Assembly (NCBI RefSeq): GCF_027744825.2
Contig: NC_071343.1
Span: 11,119,366 to 11,183,365 of the forward strand
Length of the DNA stretch: 64,000 nucleotides
Origin: Synchiropus splendidus
Taxonomy: Eukaryota; Chordata; Actinopteri; Syngnathiformes; Callionymidae
Direction: 5' to 3'
How positions within the stretch are numbered: the first letter of the stretch is position 1; each line of letters begins with the position of its first letter. The translations under genes and the position numbers were made by a program. Under the pieces are notes generated by a model. The model searched no databases and was not told the DNA's origin. It saw only the letters and a program-made list of their open reading frames with translations. Positions 13,501 to 25,820 of this stretch are shown piece after piece.

Positions 13501-16254
13501 AAAGTCTGAGTGTTTTGGTTTTACAAGGCAGCCTTTACATTCTCGACGATCGCTATCGCACATCAAAGTTCCGTGGAAGAACCGTCTTACTGAGAAGTCT
13601 GGGAGTCACCCGAGACGCCAGGTATCACAGTCACTTTGCACCACAGAGAGAAGACAACATGGCTAACCTGGCTGATTTCAGATTCATGTAATCCTATAAA
13701 AACAGGGCTACTCTGCAGGCCCTCTCCCCGGACAGTCCGCAAGCTTCTCTGTTTATATCCCAGATGAGGCAGATTATTTATACCCAGCATGACTGACACT
13801 TGGCTACTTCACTTGAGTGACTATTTTCAACACTTCAGCACCACTTCATTACTTCACCCACAGCTCTGCTGGCAGTGTCTGAGCCTTCGTTTCCCACAGC
13901 GTTTCATGTGCCCTCAGCTCTGCGAGCTGCTTTGCCGGTTAACAGTCTGTGCCACAGACGGGCCAAGATTTCTGCCCCGTGTTTACTTCCCTGCAGCAAC
14001 GGGGTTACACTGACAGCAAGTGTTTTTGTTGCTATGGTGGGATAACATGTGGGTGTTCTGTTGGTAACAGCAGGAAGCGATTCCCTCACATAAGAGGTTG
14101 TGGTGCACTGGACCATTTGATGACATTAGCTCATAGCATGAGTCTGAAAGCTGGGTTACCTCAGTAGGATTCTGAGTGAAATCCGGATCAGCTATAGCAC
14201 AACTTCATTGATCCAGCTTTGAGGAGATGATCTCATACTCACACAATTCAAACAGGACATCGGAGCACCCTGCTCAGAATCTGGGGTGCTGATTGGCTGA
14301 ACAAGGCAGCCCCACTAAGTATTCATCTCCCCTAGTTTTGTACTTGTTGCTCTTCACTGTGGGGGTTTTGTGTCTTGTGTTAATCCCATAAATGACAGGT
14401 AAACATTCTTTAAGGTTCTGACACACAATCAAAACTTTAATATCACTGTTTCACTTGGTTATAGTTGGGATATGGTTAGAGACAGAGGCCAAACTGTAAA
14501 ACAGAATAATCTTCAGTGTGACCTGAAGTTTGGGATGAGAGTAAATTCACATCTATTTTGTGTATTATGATCCCATCGTCTTTTTTTGTTCTCTTTTTTG
14601 TTTTTTCCTGCTCTGTTGGTGATACCGTTCTTCATCTCTTGATCAACAATGGTGATAGCTGCTCCCACTGTATTTTCTCTTATAGCTTCGAGGACATCGT
14701 CCAACTTACGCATTTCTTTACGCTCCCAACAACTGGTGTTTGACCATGCCTCACCAAGGCCCTGCACCTGGTGAGTCAAGGCATCACTGTCTATATGCAG
14801 CATCACTATTTTCAGAAACACACCCACGAAACTTTCTTCAAGAAAAATTTATATTTATGTTTCATATCATTAGACTCAAAAGGTGGGCATAGTTTAATAT
14901 CAGTTATGAGGTTATTCAATAGGTTTCCTCCAGAGAGGCTCAATAAAGTCGTTTCTTATCTAACAGCTTGTTCACTCCTGTCAGAACAGTTCCTTCAGGA
15001 ACCTCCCAGGTTTACTTGACAAAGAGCCTTGTTTGAGTCAAATATATGGCTTGCAATATTAAAAACATTAAATTCAGCTTCCTCCTTAAAACGCAAAGGA
15101 CCCTTCCTGATGACTGTTGGGTAACAAACCACTTCCAACACTCTCTATCATGAGGCTCTTGGTTTGGTCGTGTGATGCAGTAAGAGCTATTGAAGAATTC
15201 CCACGCTCCCACCAATCGGCCTGATTATATTAAACAATTTAGAAACCTGACCTTCAACCACAAACAGAGTTACTCTTTTGAAGCTGCAGAGAAACACGTC
15301 CAACCGCACAAATTAAAATAGTGTGAAATATTCAAATTTCAAACTTCAAATTAAGTTTATAACCACACTTTAGATACATTAAGAACACAGAGATAATGAT
15401 ACATTGGTTTAGACTGGTCAGGTTTTCCATCGCTCAAACATCTTCATTTATACGTACCAGTAGCTTCACTTGTAGCTCAAAATACAGGGATAATAACAGT
15501 GAACCTACACACAGAGCACGTACTTCCCTCCTGAAGTAAAACCAAGTCAGTTTTTCTTGAGCTAAAAAGCTCATTATAATCATAACTTTATTTAACTAGA
15601 TAATAACTTTCTAATGTACAGTAACACCTAGTGGCCATAGGCACCACATTGCTTCCACCATCAGCCAAGCAAACAAATCTGTTCCCACAATGACTATTGA
15701 GCAAGTCCCAAACCATCTCACCAATTTGATCAGGAAGTCACAAACTTTGCAAGAAAAAAATAACTTCTGGACATCCTAAACATTTCATATCTATTGTATT
15801 CTGGAACATCAGTACCAAGAAGATTAAATCTCTAAAGGTCCAGCATACTTATGTTTTGTCTGGAAACAGAAATATTTTTAATAATAATTGTTGTTTATAT
15901 CATTTGTATATCTTCTCTCTTGGGAGTGCAAAACATAAACTTTCAACCAACCAGGAATTTTAGTGTAAATATTTCGGAGAACAGAAGCTCTCTCTCCACT
16001 GGCGGCAGGGTTAAGATGTGACGCATGAGTGAACTCCAGACCTGGAAGTCATTGACTGAAGTCACAGAAGCAAAGCTGATACCTGGAGTGACAGCAGAGC
16101 AGCTTCTTCATCTGAACGAGGAACCTCCATGACTCTGACGTATTCACAGGTGTTCACAACCAAAGGTCTAACGTCTTATCTTGACATTCTCCGCGGAGCC
16201 GAGGGACAAAGGTCCAGCCAGGTGTAAACAAACTCCTTCCTCACGGACACTCAC

Positions 16255-16353
16255 CTGGGCGCTTCTCTTCTTCTCCTCCTCTTCCTCATGATGGTAACCT
16301 GGCATTTGCAGAAAGTCTTCTTCACAGCAGATGAAGCTCACCGTGCATCCCAT
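16255..16353 (-). CDS. First coding exon of an unidentified lipid-anchored protein (partial)
   Basis: A 33-codon exon begins with ATG and ends exactly at a consensus donor (CAG|GTGAGT), phase 0. The protein starts Met-Gly-Cys-Thr-Val-Ser. Gly2 with Ser6 fits the N-myristoylation consensus, and Cys3, Cys9 and Cys10 are plausible palmitoylation sites, much like the N-termini of Gi/Go alpha subunits. A Glu-rich run (five in a row) followed by Lys-Lys-Arg closes the exon. No downstream exon is recognisable in the 16 kb to the left, so the rest of the gene must lie outside the window behind a long intron. I do not recognise the family. Tensin-1 lies in the same human cytoband and has long 5' introns, but nothing in these 33 residues proves that link. 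Confidence 0.5.
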
Positions 16354-17544
16354 CCGAGCGGAACCAGTGTGTACACGTCCAGACCCATTCAAAACCGACC
16401 CGAACTTGCTTCTAGTGCTTCTAGTTCGGGTGTTAAGTGGCCCAGAACTGCGTCCGAGGCCGGAGCAAGTGTGTCAGAGTCATGACAGCTCCAGCGCTTT
16501 CCAAGTCATGAGGCGAGGAGTGACCGCCCACTGTGGCGGGATCCCAGGTAGACTTCGACTCGTCAACTCACTAGTTCCGCCCTTGTTTTCAGGAAATATT
16601 TCTGTTCAGATAGATGTCGCCTCATTTGACCACCGATACATTCAAAACTAGCAAACACATTCCCCGGATAAATCGGTGCACCGGAGTCTGGTGTGCAGCT
16701 GCAACAGTGCCGCCCCCTGCTGGTCAAAATGTTATTTATATCCTGGTTCTTAAAATCCACAAACTACTATTGATTTCTTTTAATCCGTTCATATAATTTT
16801 TTGTCAGTTATTGGTTATTCTTCTGAAATTTAAATACACAAATGAATCAGAGAAACATAAAGATATTTTATTATTTTCACGCCATTAGTTTGTTTTCTTT
16901 AATGTATTTATTTATTCATTTGTTGCTGTTATTCAAAATTAAAACAAAAATACAAAAATAAAAAAGAATTATGGGGATAATTAAATATGATGTACAAATA
17001 AAATAAATAATTTATATAACTATAACTACATTGCGTTGAATAAATAAGACAGTGAATGGGCAAAATATGAGAAGGAAAATGCATGAAATTTAAAATATAC
17101 AACGGATAATAAAAGAAGACAAATGGACAAAATTGGATTATATCAGAAATGAGACAAAAATACATTTATTTAAAAGGAAAACCAAGTTGAAGAGATGTGT
17201 GTTTTTTATGATGAATAAAATACAAGTAATAGTATGGAACACAGAGGTCAAGTGGAAGGTGAATTTTCAGAAGATAAGGATAAGGTACATTGTAGTTGAA
17301 CTCATTTTAAAAGATAAAAAATGTCACGTAATGACGTATGTGTATATGTGAATACGTGTTGACGTTTAAGAAGGAGAACCCCGGTTGTATGGAGGTTAGT
17401 CTGCCGTGTTAACTCGGAAGCGTGATATTACAAAAAAACTGACACTAGTTATTGATGACGTATAACAAATAATGAAATATTTTAGTAAAAAGTGTTCTGT
17501 AGTACAGTCATTCGTCACTTGCAGTTCAATGTCAAAGTCTTTGT
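16354..17544. other. Spacer between the lipid-anchor exon and the P450 3' end
   Basis: The first 350 bases are GC-richer and would hold the 5' UTR and promoter of the minus-strand exon at 16255-16353. From about 16780 to 17170 the DNA is strongly AT-rich with no coding signal. The remainder is the probable P450 3' UTR. No gene was seen on the plus strand. Confidence 0.5.
17164..17169 (-). terminator. Candidate polyadenylation signal for the P450 gene
   Basis: AATAAA on the minus strand, about 375 bases past the P450 stop codon. The surrounding region is AT-rich, so chance occurrence is possible. Confidence 0.35.
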
Positions 17545-18602
17545 TCATCTCCTCTCCACAAAGTGAAAGTTCACTGGTCGGTCTGCGACCAGGACGGTGC
17601 GGTCCAGACACTTCACCTCCCCAACCGTGGGGTCAGGTTTGATCTCGAAGAGCCTGATCAACTGCGGATACAAGTAACATTAAGATATGCTTTTCACTGA
17701 ACCAATGTTGAATAAGTGTCATCATTTATAATTGAGAACTTCAACATGAACAATTTGGACAGTGATCTCAAGCATGATTCAAATATCGTTGCCGCCAAGA
17801 AATGGTCGATTTCGCCTCACCTGAATTAAAGCCATGTACATCTCAAGCTCTGCAATTCTCCGGCCCACACAGCTCCGAACCCCGAAACCAAATGGGATGG
17901 AGCCGAAGGGGTTCGGTCGGTCCTTTCCTGTTCTGAGCCATCTTTCTGGTCTGAAGACAAATGGCTCTGGAAAGGTTTCTTCATCGTGACTGATGGCATA
18001 GTGGCAGAGCTTGAAAGAAGTCTGCAGAGAAGTTAGGCATCAACAAGCTTGTGCGTCTGTAAATCATAAAGAATGCACACCCCTATGTGTTATGGGGATC
18101 TTTAGATCAACATTTTATCTGTTGTCTTTTATCTGTTTCACTTGTTTTGGTTTTGCTTATTTTTTTCTGTAAATCAATTATATTTAATGGTTGTTTTTTT
18201 TGTCACCTTTTTTATACAGTTATTGATTATTGATATGGGTTTTTCTGCTTATTTTTTTTATTTTATCTTTTTATATATGAGGAGGGTTGGTTTGATGATC
18301 AGCTGTTGTATTAAATTTATTATTTTTATTTAGTTACTTTTGTTAACTACACTTTTGTTTAGTGGTATTTTAATGGTTAATGTTTCATTTTCTTAACTGA
18401 AAGCTTGATGAATGCATTTGCGATTGTTGCCATAATCTGTTTTATTATTGTTATTGTTATTGTTATTGTTATTGTTATTGTCTGCTGACTGTTTTAGCAC
18501 ACTGGATCATTTAATTTTATTTTTATTGCATAAATCTATCTATTTATGCAATAAAAAAATATATATCTTTTTTATATTTATTTTTGTAAAACATATTTTA
18601 CG

Positions 18603-18644
<42 letters not shown>

Positions 18645-21600
18645 ATCTACCATCAATGTATGTATGTCCTGAACAGCCGGCCACATTAGTAAGACAGCCA
18701 GGACCAAAACCATGGCTCACCCACCTTCTTTGGGAAATAATATCCTCCGACGACCACGTCTTTCTCATAAAGAGTCCTTCCATTCATGGTAACCACAGGA
18801 TACATCCTGAAAAGACCTCAGCTGTTCACTCAACTTTAAAACCAAGCAATATTTAGGTCATGGATGGGTTTACAAGAAACATCCTGACCTGAGCACTTCC
18901 TTGACAACCGCCCTTAAATACGGCATTCGGGTCACTTGTTCGGCAGACAGTGTGCTGTCTGGAGGAATTGTTGAGGACACTTCTTGGTAGAGGCGCTCCT
19001 GGACCTCAGGGTGCTTGGACAGCAGGTGCATCGTCCACATCAGCGTGTTGGACGTCTTGACAGCAAAATAACAATGAAATATATACATGGCTTTCTACGG
19101 CAACTTTGCATGGATGCTGAAGGATTACCGTGTCCACTCCAGCCAGCAGAAGCTCTGCGATGCTGCCATACACATCTTTGGTGCTCATGTCAGTCTTGGC
19201 CAGCAAGTATGTCAGATATTCCCCCTGCACGTCCTGGTTGTTGTCGATGCTGTGCCGAATGGCCTCCAGCTTCTTGTCAATCAACTTTTTAGCTTCATTA
19301 GGAGCATAAAAACAAACTTCTAAGAAGACACTTCATTTAATCTTATTCAGTGTGTGGAAATCACGCATCATTTTAGGGAATTATTGAGGAAGTCACACGA
19401 TTTGTGTGTCACTTCTGTGTCACGAGTCCATTAACTTCTTACCGAAGCTGAAGATTCCTTCCCAGCCGTCGATGTAGCGATGCCAGAAGGGAAACAGACT
19501 GCGACTCCACTTGGGCATCATGATCACAGCCAGACTGTTGGAGAACATCTGCGCAATGGAGTTGATGAACTCTTGAGTGCCTGGTGGGATTTCCCTCTCC
19601 AGGCAGCCGATCCTGGTCTCAAACAATATGGCCGAGATACCTGATGGGGCAAAAGTTTAGACCAGTGAATTGGGTTTTAGGCATGTCTTATCAGTCAATG
19701 CAAAAATACAAATGGAAGTTCATTTTATTGAATAACATTTTGGACACATTTTCTACCACTACTCTCCTTTATCAGACAGAAGGTCACGGGGGTCATCAAC
19801 TAACTCCTTTGATCTTGGTCCGTGGGAGGAAACCTGAGTGCTTGCAGTCCCATCATGGGGAGAACATACAAACCTTGGACAAAAAGTGTTCTCCATATTC
19901 AAAGCTGAAGCAGGCATCAAAACCATGACCTTCACACTTTGAGGCTGCAGTTCCTAAAGATTCTAGGACACTACTGTCTGCGCTTCTGGCACTCACCCTC
20001 CAGGGAGAAGCCATAGAGTTCATTGGCCATGTCGGTCACCAGATCCCCTGTCGGACTGCGTTGACGGAGGTAGCAGATCCTCGTGACGAAGTCCGACACG
20101 ACTTTGTTAATAATGCAGCCATACTGGGCGGCATCCTTCGGGTGCAATATTTGTTTACTGAGCAAAACCCTCAGGTTGTGCCATTCCTCTCCTTCCCTGG
20201 AGGAAGAAAAGAAATGTCATTGATATCACACTTAACTGTCTTACTGTCGGCTTCTCTGTGGATGTGCGTGTGTCCAGGGTGTGAAAGACTGGGCCACATT
20301 TAAACTGCTGTATTCCAGCCACAGTCTGGAAGCACAATATTCGCTTCCAGATCTGGACATCACACAATAATTTCCTCAAAAACAGAAAAGCAATATTTAA
20401 CTTCAGCGCAGAGTTAAATATCAAAACATTCAGTTCAGAAATGTGTCTGTTAGGTTTGCGGGATTTTGAAACATCATTTCAATCCTGGATGTGTTGCGCT
20501 ACATCTTGGTTTGTTTCCCGTTGAACAAATATTTATTCATGTTTGTAGCAGCTGTAGCAGAGAAAACTGAATACAGAACACTTCGGTCCATCGCAAATCC
20601 AAACAAACCAACAGAATATCAGCGTCACAAAAATCAGCGAACCATGTGTGTAAGTTTTATTGAATTTAGTTTGTCTGTTTTAGAGTCATTCCTTCTACAA
20701 ATGGATGGATGGAGATCCATACAATGGATACATATAATGTATACAAGATACATATAATGCATAATATATTGGAAGTAATTCCATTTATTTTTCATTCAGA
20801 GCGAGCGCGACCCCCAGCAAAAACTAGTATACTTGAAGTTCATTTTCTATACTTGAGTGTAAGTATACAAGTATACCCCAGACTATATACTACTAGTTTA
20901 CTAGAACATATACTACTTTTATACTAAATTGGAACATTTTTACTTTACGTATACTTACCAGAAGCATACTACTAGAGTAATTGTAGTATACTAGGTACTC
21001 TATACACTTATAGATATATTATATACTTCTATACTTATACTTATACTTATACTTCTCATCTGCATTTCAATTATTCTGTGAATATTTACATTAGTTGACA
21101 TTATTTGCAGACAAAAACTCTGCCTCGCCTGAATAATATACTTGAAATCCTTTACTTACTGAATACTTGAAGTCAATTCTTATTGAGTATACTTGAGCTT
21201 AAGTATAGGTAGACTTCAGTGAGCTACTTTTAAGTATTTCCAATGCAGTATGTCAAAAGAAAACTGTAAGTATACTTCCTCAGTTTTAGCACAAGTAATT
21301 ATACTCATAGGACACTTGAATAAAATTCCTTTTGCTAAGGGGATCCTCACAGATTTTTCTCCTCTCATCTCCGACGTAAATAAGTTTTATAAATGGACAT
21401 GAAGGCAGCATTCAGGTCACAGCAGCAATGATCTTGACTGGTCTCGACAAATGAATCCCAAGTCGTACATTGCAGAGTCCGAGTCCGTATGCAGCTGATT
21501 CAGAGAATAAGACCATCACTAGTGCTGCCACATTATATTAAAGACTCAGCAGAAAGTATACGACTAAAACGCTCTACTCTTACTCTGTGAAAGGTCCGTA

Positions 21601-22436
21601 GCCGTATCCTCTCATGTCACGATACTCCTTCCAAAAGGACATGTCACCTCTGCTCGGGTATTTCTCCTCATTCCTCAGGAGTTCCTCCACCAGCTGTGGA
21701 GTACTCAGACACACTGCCATGAGTCCGTCTCTGTAAATCGGCCCATACAGCTTGGTCTCGTAGATCTTCAGGAAGGTGACATAGAATGTGAGACACAATG
21801 AGATCACAGGCCAAGTCGGTAGTTCAAACAGGCTTTTGCCTTCGTCCAGATAGTTATTCATACAACACAAATACCAGATGTGGATGTGGCGCATTTCAGC
21901 CTAGAAAACCGAGGAAGTTATGTAAGAGTGGTGCGTTTGAGCTGGACAGCCAGTGGGGGCCCACAGACTTTTCCCCTGACTCAGTCTAGTGTGGTACAAG
22001 GATCGTAGTTATCTATACTTTACTTTGAGAGATCTGGACAGTGTTCTGCTAAATGTCACCTGACACCGGCTGTTAAATTCACGGTTTCCATAGCAACAAG
22101 CGTAATGACTCCAATTGTGACCTTTCCCTCTCTATTGTGTATTGTTCGAGCTCATGAGCTAAATCGGCACCTTGACAAAACAAACCTGACACGCTGTACC
22201 TGCAGCTCGTGGAAACATTTGTAGTAGCCTTTGAAGAACATTCTGTAGAGCAGCGTCAAGAAGCTGCAGCGGGGGAGATCCTGTACCGTCCGGGGCTCGA
22301 CTCCAGAGACACCAGATGAGGAAGTGGTGTGGGTCCACCTGGAGATGACCTGCGATGCAGAGGAAGAATATAGAGGCAGCAAGCCTCCACTTCTTTTCAT
22401 CATAACTTGGCAAATTCCTGAGGCCATGAAAGACAT
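17545..22436 (-). CDS. cyp27a1: Mitochondrial cytochrome P450, CYP27A (sterol 26/27-hydroxylase) type
   Basis: Nine exons join without a frame break into 515 codons: 22200-22436, 21584-21765, 19997-20196, 19443-19640, 19129-19292, 18889-19055, 18725-18806, 17821-18021, 17545-17661. The N-terminus is Ser/Arg-rich with little acid, as expected for a mitochondrial presequence. The I-helix motif AGVDT-TSNT spans the exon 5/6 junction (about residues 323-331). ExxR is Glu380-Arg383. The heme loop [12 protein letters not shown] places the thiolate at Cys461. Exon junctions and a WKEYRD...YGPFTEEG segment follow human CYP27A1. The enzyme uses adrenodoxin electrons to hydroxylate cholesterol-derived side chains (bile acids, oxysterols) and vitamin D. 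The ATG at 22436 was chosen because codons upstream lack one; an in-frame ATG three codons on is an alternative. CYP27B/C are less likely because the neighbouring genes are those of CYP27A1. Confidence 0.9.
18434..18480. repeat. TTATTG hexanucleotide microsatellite
   Basis: About seven tandem copies of TTATTG in the intron between P450 exons 7 and 8. Confidence 0.85.
18606..18642. repeat. TA dinucleotide microsatellite
   Basis: About 18 uninterrupted TA units in the P450 intron, roughly 80 bases past the exon 7 donor in the sense of transcription. Confidence 0.95.
20814..21340. repeat. TATACTTG-rich interspersed element with imperfect inverted ends
   Basis: The block is dominated by variants of AGTATACTTGAAGT and their complements. 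Its outer ends read CCCCCAGCAAAA on the left and, from the right inward, CCCCTTAGCAAAAGG, an imperfect terminal inverted repeat. The many self-complementary units suggest a foldback-like MITE. It sits in the intron between P450 exons 2 and 3. Superfamily not assigned, because no clear target duplication was found. Confidence 0.5.
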
Positions 22437-23664
22437 GGACAAACACGAAAGTCTGCTGGAGTGCTGAAGGAGCTTGTGCTGCAGGGAGGGGCCCGGCTAC
22501 AGGAAAGTTTTAACCCCTTTAACCCCTCATGTATGTCTGCTTCTGGTTTAACACGCTATATTTGGAAGTGGCACCGCTGGAGTACAGAGGACAAAGCAAC
22601 ACTAAAGGATGAGCATTTTGTGAGCATTTTATTGTAGTTATTTGCCAATACTGACGCAGCCACAGCCATGAAGATGCTTCTTTAATTGTAAAGCTTAATG
22701 TTTATTAAATAAACACCCAGATGTTGTTCAAGTATGATCTTATGTTGGTGTGTTTTTTATGCACGTCAAAGCATTTTTTGGTGTGTGTGCAGCACGGATG
22801 GGCCATTGAAGCTTCATGAAACAGTGTCCTTATTTTCAGAGCTCAGAAGGTGGTGCTCTTGTTTTTAAAAAAATGGTGTGAGGGTCCATTGAAATAGTTG
22901 TTCAAAACCAAAGATTTTAGAGCAGAGAGTGCCATCTAGTGGTCTAGTGAGGACCTGTTTCATGAAGCCTCGCAAGCCCATTGCTAGTGAGTAGCTTGAC
23001 ATGCCAACACCTGTGCAAAATCTATTACTACCAGTTTTGTGAGCATGTGTTGTGTGGGGGGAAAAGGAAAAAAGGAGGTTTTTATTGAAAAGGCTCACAA
23101 ACAAGAAGGCTCAGATATGTTTTTTAGTATATGAAAGCAAACATACAGCATCGATGTAGCATTATAGCTAACAGCTAATGTGGAAGTAGTGGCTGCGGCA
23201 CAGACCTTCTGATGTTTTTCCCCTAAAATACAGGCTCAAGTCACCATACTCACAATATTGCAATACTTGTCAATATATCATAACTCTGCCCTGTATTGGA
23301 ATATGTATTGCATCGCCAGAATTATCCCAACACACAGTCCAAGGTACTATAATAGCTGTTTGACATATTTCCTTTGTTTTCTTCACTCACACCCCATTTC
23401 ACTATTCTGCTCATTTTAATTAGACATTTGTTGCATTGTGTCTTTTTTCTTTTTTTATTGGTATATTTTCTCTTTTATATCTCAATTTTGTGAATGATTA
23501 TATTGCTTTTTTACATGCAGTAAAAATCATATTAGGTGAATAAAATATATTGTGATTGTTCCAAAAAGGAGTCACTTTTTTTTTTCTTTTTTTTAATTCA
23601 CATTATTAAATACACACACACAGGTTTTTCCCCACAAATGCAAGCAAAGAGCAGCACTGGTCCA
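22437..23664. other. Spacer between P450 5' end and bcs1l 3' end
   Basis: The right part is the bcs1l 3' UTR with a minus-strand AATAAA at 23454-23459. The middle holds one hAT MITE copy (separate entry). The left part should contain the P450 promoter, though I see no defined TATA-type motif that I would call. Nothing coding. Confidence 0.6.
22798..22975. mobile_element. hAT MITE copy, TAGTGATGGGC family
   Basis: The left terminus has ATGGGCCATTGAAGCTTCATGA and the right terminus, inverted, has AATGGGCTTGCGAGGCTTCA. The interior carries the family's constant blocks GAGCTCAGAAGGTGGTGCTC and GAGCAGAGAGTGCCATCTAG. It is the same family as the element at 47058-47253, but its ends have decayed and no clean target duplication remains. 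Confidence 0.7.
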
Positions 23665-25820
23665 TCATCCTTTTAATCTGCCCACATTGTCTATTGATCC
23701 TTTGGGGTCCAGTTTGTGCATGAGAAAGTGTCCTTGCACCTGAGCAGCACTGATCTCCGTGTGGCTGGAGAGGACAGCTTTAGCAAAGCGCTCTGACTCG
23801 GCGGCGGGCTCGTCTGGATAGAACCGCGCAAACATCTGCATGAGCTGCTGGTGAGTGCAGTGGCCGATGTACTGCTTCAGATCCACACGTCCAGGTCTGA
23901 TCAGTGCCGAATCCAACCTGAATGAAGAGTGCAAGGACAAGCTGACATGCTGCTAAACACTGATGCGGTCAGGAAACAATGGGAATTTAATGTCAGAATA
24001 CCTGTCAATAAAGTTGGTGGTCATGAAAACTATTCGGGCTTCAGAGGAGGCGACTCCATCTAATGCGTTTAGAAGTCCACTGAAGGTCAAGCGGCCCATC
24101 CCCTGGTACGCCAGAGGGTCTGAAGAGGAAAAAAAAAAACAGTGATCCAACTAATAATTCACCGTCAATTCACTAGTCAAATTCCCTTGATGGCGCCCTC
24201 TGCCCGAAAATTGACAAACTACAGGCAGCAGGAGGAGAAAAGCGTCACTCACTTTCTGTTGGCTGCAGATCTCGGCTGACGAAAGCAGCGTCCACGTCCT
24301 CCAGCAAGATGATGCTCTGCTGTGGCGCCACACTGAGCAGATGATTGAGACGGTCATCCGAGAGGGAGCGATCACTCAGGCTCATCAGACAGATGCTGTA
24401 GCCCAGTTCTCCAGCAAGAGCCGTGCTGCAGACACATATAGTACATGGATTTTTTTTTAAGCATATTACTTAAACCTTTAATCACATGATGCACTACCAC
24501 TGAGTAAAACTTTCAATAAATATTTCACAAGAAGAAGAAAACCAAAAATATGGACAAATAACTGATGACATACTATAATTTATATTAACAAAAAATACTA
24601 TGCAGAAAAATTCTGATAAATGGAGACGGAGCAAGACTAAACATGTCATTGTTAATATTATTATTATTATGTTTTGTATATTTTGACATAAAACTCACAT
24701 AAAGCTGCTTTTTCCACATCCTGGTGGACCATAAAGGAGATATCCCCTTCTGTAGGGAATACCTGTTTGAGTACAGAACATTTCAGTTACTTAGATTTAC
24801 AATATGGGTCAGTATATAAATATAAACCCAAATATTGGTCACCTCTATCAGTGTACCACTTGGGGTTCCCAATGAAATCCTTCACGTCGTCAACTATCTT
24901 CTCAGCCACTCCTGACTCCAACACCACGGAGCAGAGAGGTCTGCGTCGCCGTGGAAACCCGAACGGCCTCCACTCTGCTCCCATGGCCGTGTACATGACT
25001 GTCCGCCCTTCCTCCTGCTTCAGAGCCAGTTCTCTTGCTGAAAGATATGTCAGAGGAAAGCGTTAGACACGAGAATAAAGTTTAAAAAAAAACTTTGTTG
25101 TAGGTAAATAAGTTGGCAATTAAGTTATTTTCAATATAAAATTAAAAGGCTAAAAATAGTTTTTTTAAATAGGGTGAAGAGTATATCAATTCAAAAATAA
25201 AAAAAAGTGGAGTGGAGTTGACGATGGTCTCTGACTGAGAAGGAGTTAAACTTAAAAATTATTCTATGAAGTTTTGATCAAGAATAATCAACCTTCTTGC
25301 AGTATATTGAAGAATATTTGCCGGTCTCTTCCTAAAGCAGTGAAGGTGACAGACTCCCATGGTGTTCCAGTGTGCAGATCCACCATCTGCTTCTCTCTTG
25401 TCCTTTCCACTCTGATCCACTTTCTTCCATACCTGCACAACACAACAGACAAAGATTATTTCAATCCGAAAAGACAATAGAACATGAAGGGCCTGCTCAC
25501 CAGATGATATGGTTACCAGGGCTTGGGTGGAAATCAAACTGCGTGTGCACCCGTCCGCTCTCATGAGCCAGGTAGGACGTCTCCACGCTCAAGTGCTGGG
25601 TGTGTCGGGCATGTTTGGTGATCCAACTCAGGAGCCAGGTGTAGCTCTTGTCTCTGCTGGGCACCTCCAGAGTGATCATGTAGTGTCGGCGGAAGAAGAC
25701 CATCCCCACTTGGGCTCCTTTTCGAGCCACAGCCAGCGCTGTTCCGACCCCAACCAGACCGAACCCTGCCCCAAAGTAAGGGTTGTCCTTCAGACCGTCC
25801 AGGAAGTCTGACAGCGGCAT
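23665..25820 (-). CDS. bcs1l: BCS1-like AAA ATPase, complex III assembly chaperone
   Basis: Seven coding exons (25501-25820, 25293-25432, 24843-25037, 24699-24762, 24253-24425, 24002-24119, 23665-23917) give 420 codons; the human protein has 419. A single membrane segment lies near residues 15-33, followed by a basic internal mitochondrial targeting region and the BCS1 N-domain. The AAA module has Walker A GPPGCGKS (230-237), split from the rest by a small 64-base exon, Walker B IILLEDVD (278-285), and the sensor/arginine region [13 protein letters not shown]1L is a heptameric inner-membrane translocase that moves the folded Rieske iron-sulfur protein into complex III. The gene is in tandem with the P450 and head-to-head with znf142. 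All junctions are GT-AG and all key ATPase residues are present. Confidence 0.97.

Larger units (their letters stand above)
1..16254. other. Large gene-free stretch, probably intron of a minus-strand gene
   Basis: I found no exon that combines a recognisable protein with matching splice sites on either strand. Open frames here are short and show no family signature. The stretch lies directly downstream, on the minus strand, of the donor that ends the exon at 16255-16353, so most of it is probably that gene's first intron. It contains a hAT-like MITE, two tRNA-derived SINE heads, a degenerate tandem repeat and an A-rich run near 2909-2932, listed separately where defined. Some subregions (about 8930-9110 and 10950-11430) are less AT-rich than their surroundings and could be conserved regulatory DNA. 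That can only be tested by alignment. Confidence 0.55.

Noticed and set aside
14513..14827. Minus-strand frame of 104 codons with a Glu/Lys-rich, protein-like composition
   Set aside because: No recognised family, no convincing acceptor/donor pair, and no partner exons. It could be an old gene fragment, but I cannot support a call.
23454..23640. Plus-strand AATAAA and T-rich runs as a plus-strand gene end
   Set aside because: No plus-strand gene precedes them. The region is the 3' UTR of bcs1l on the minus strand.
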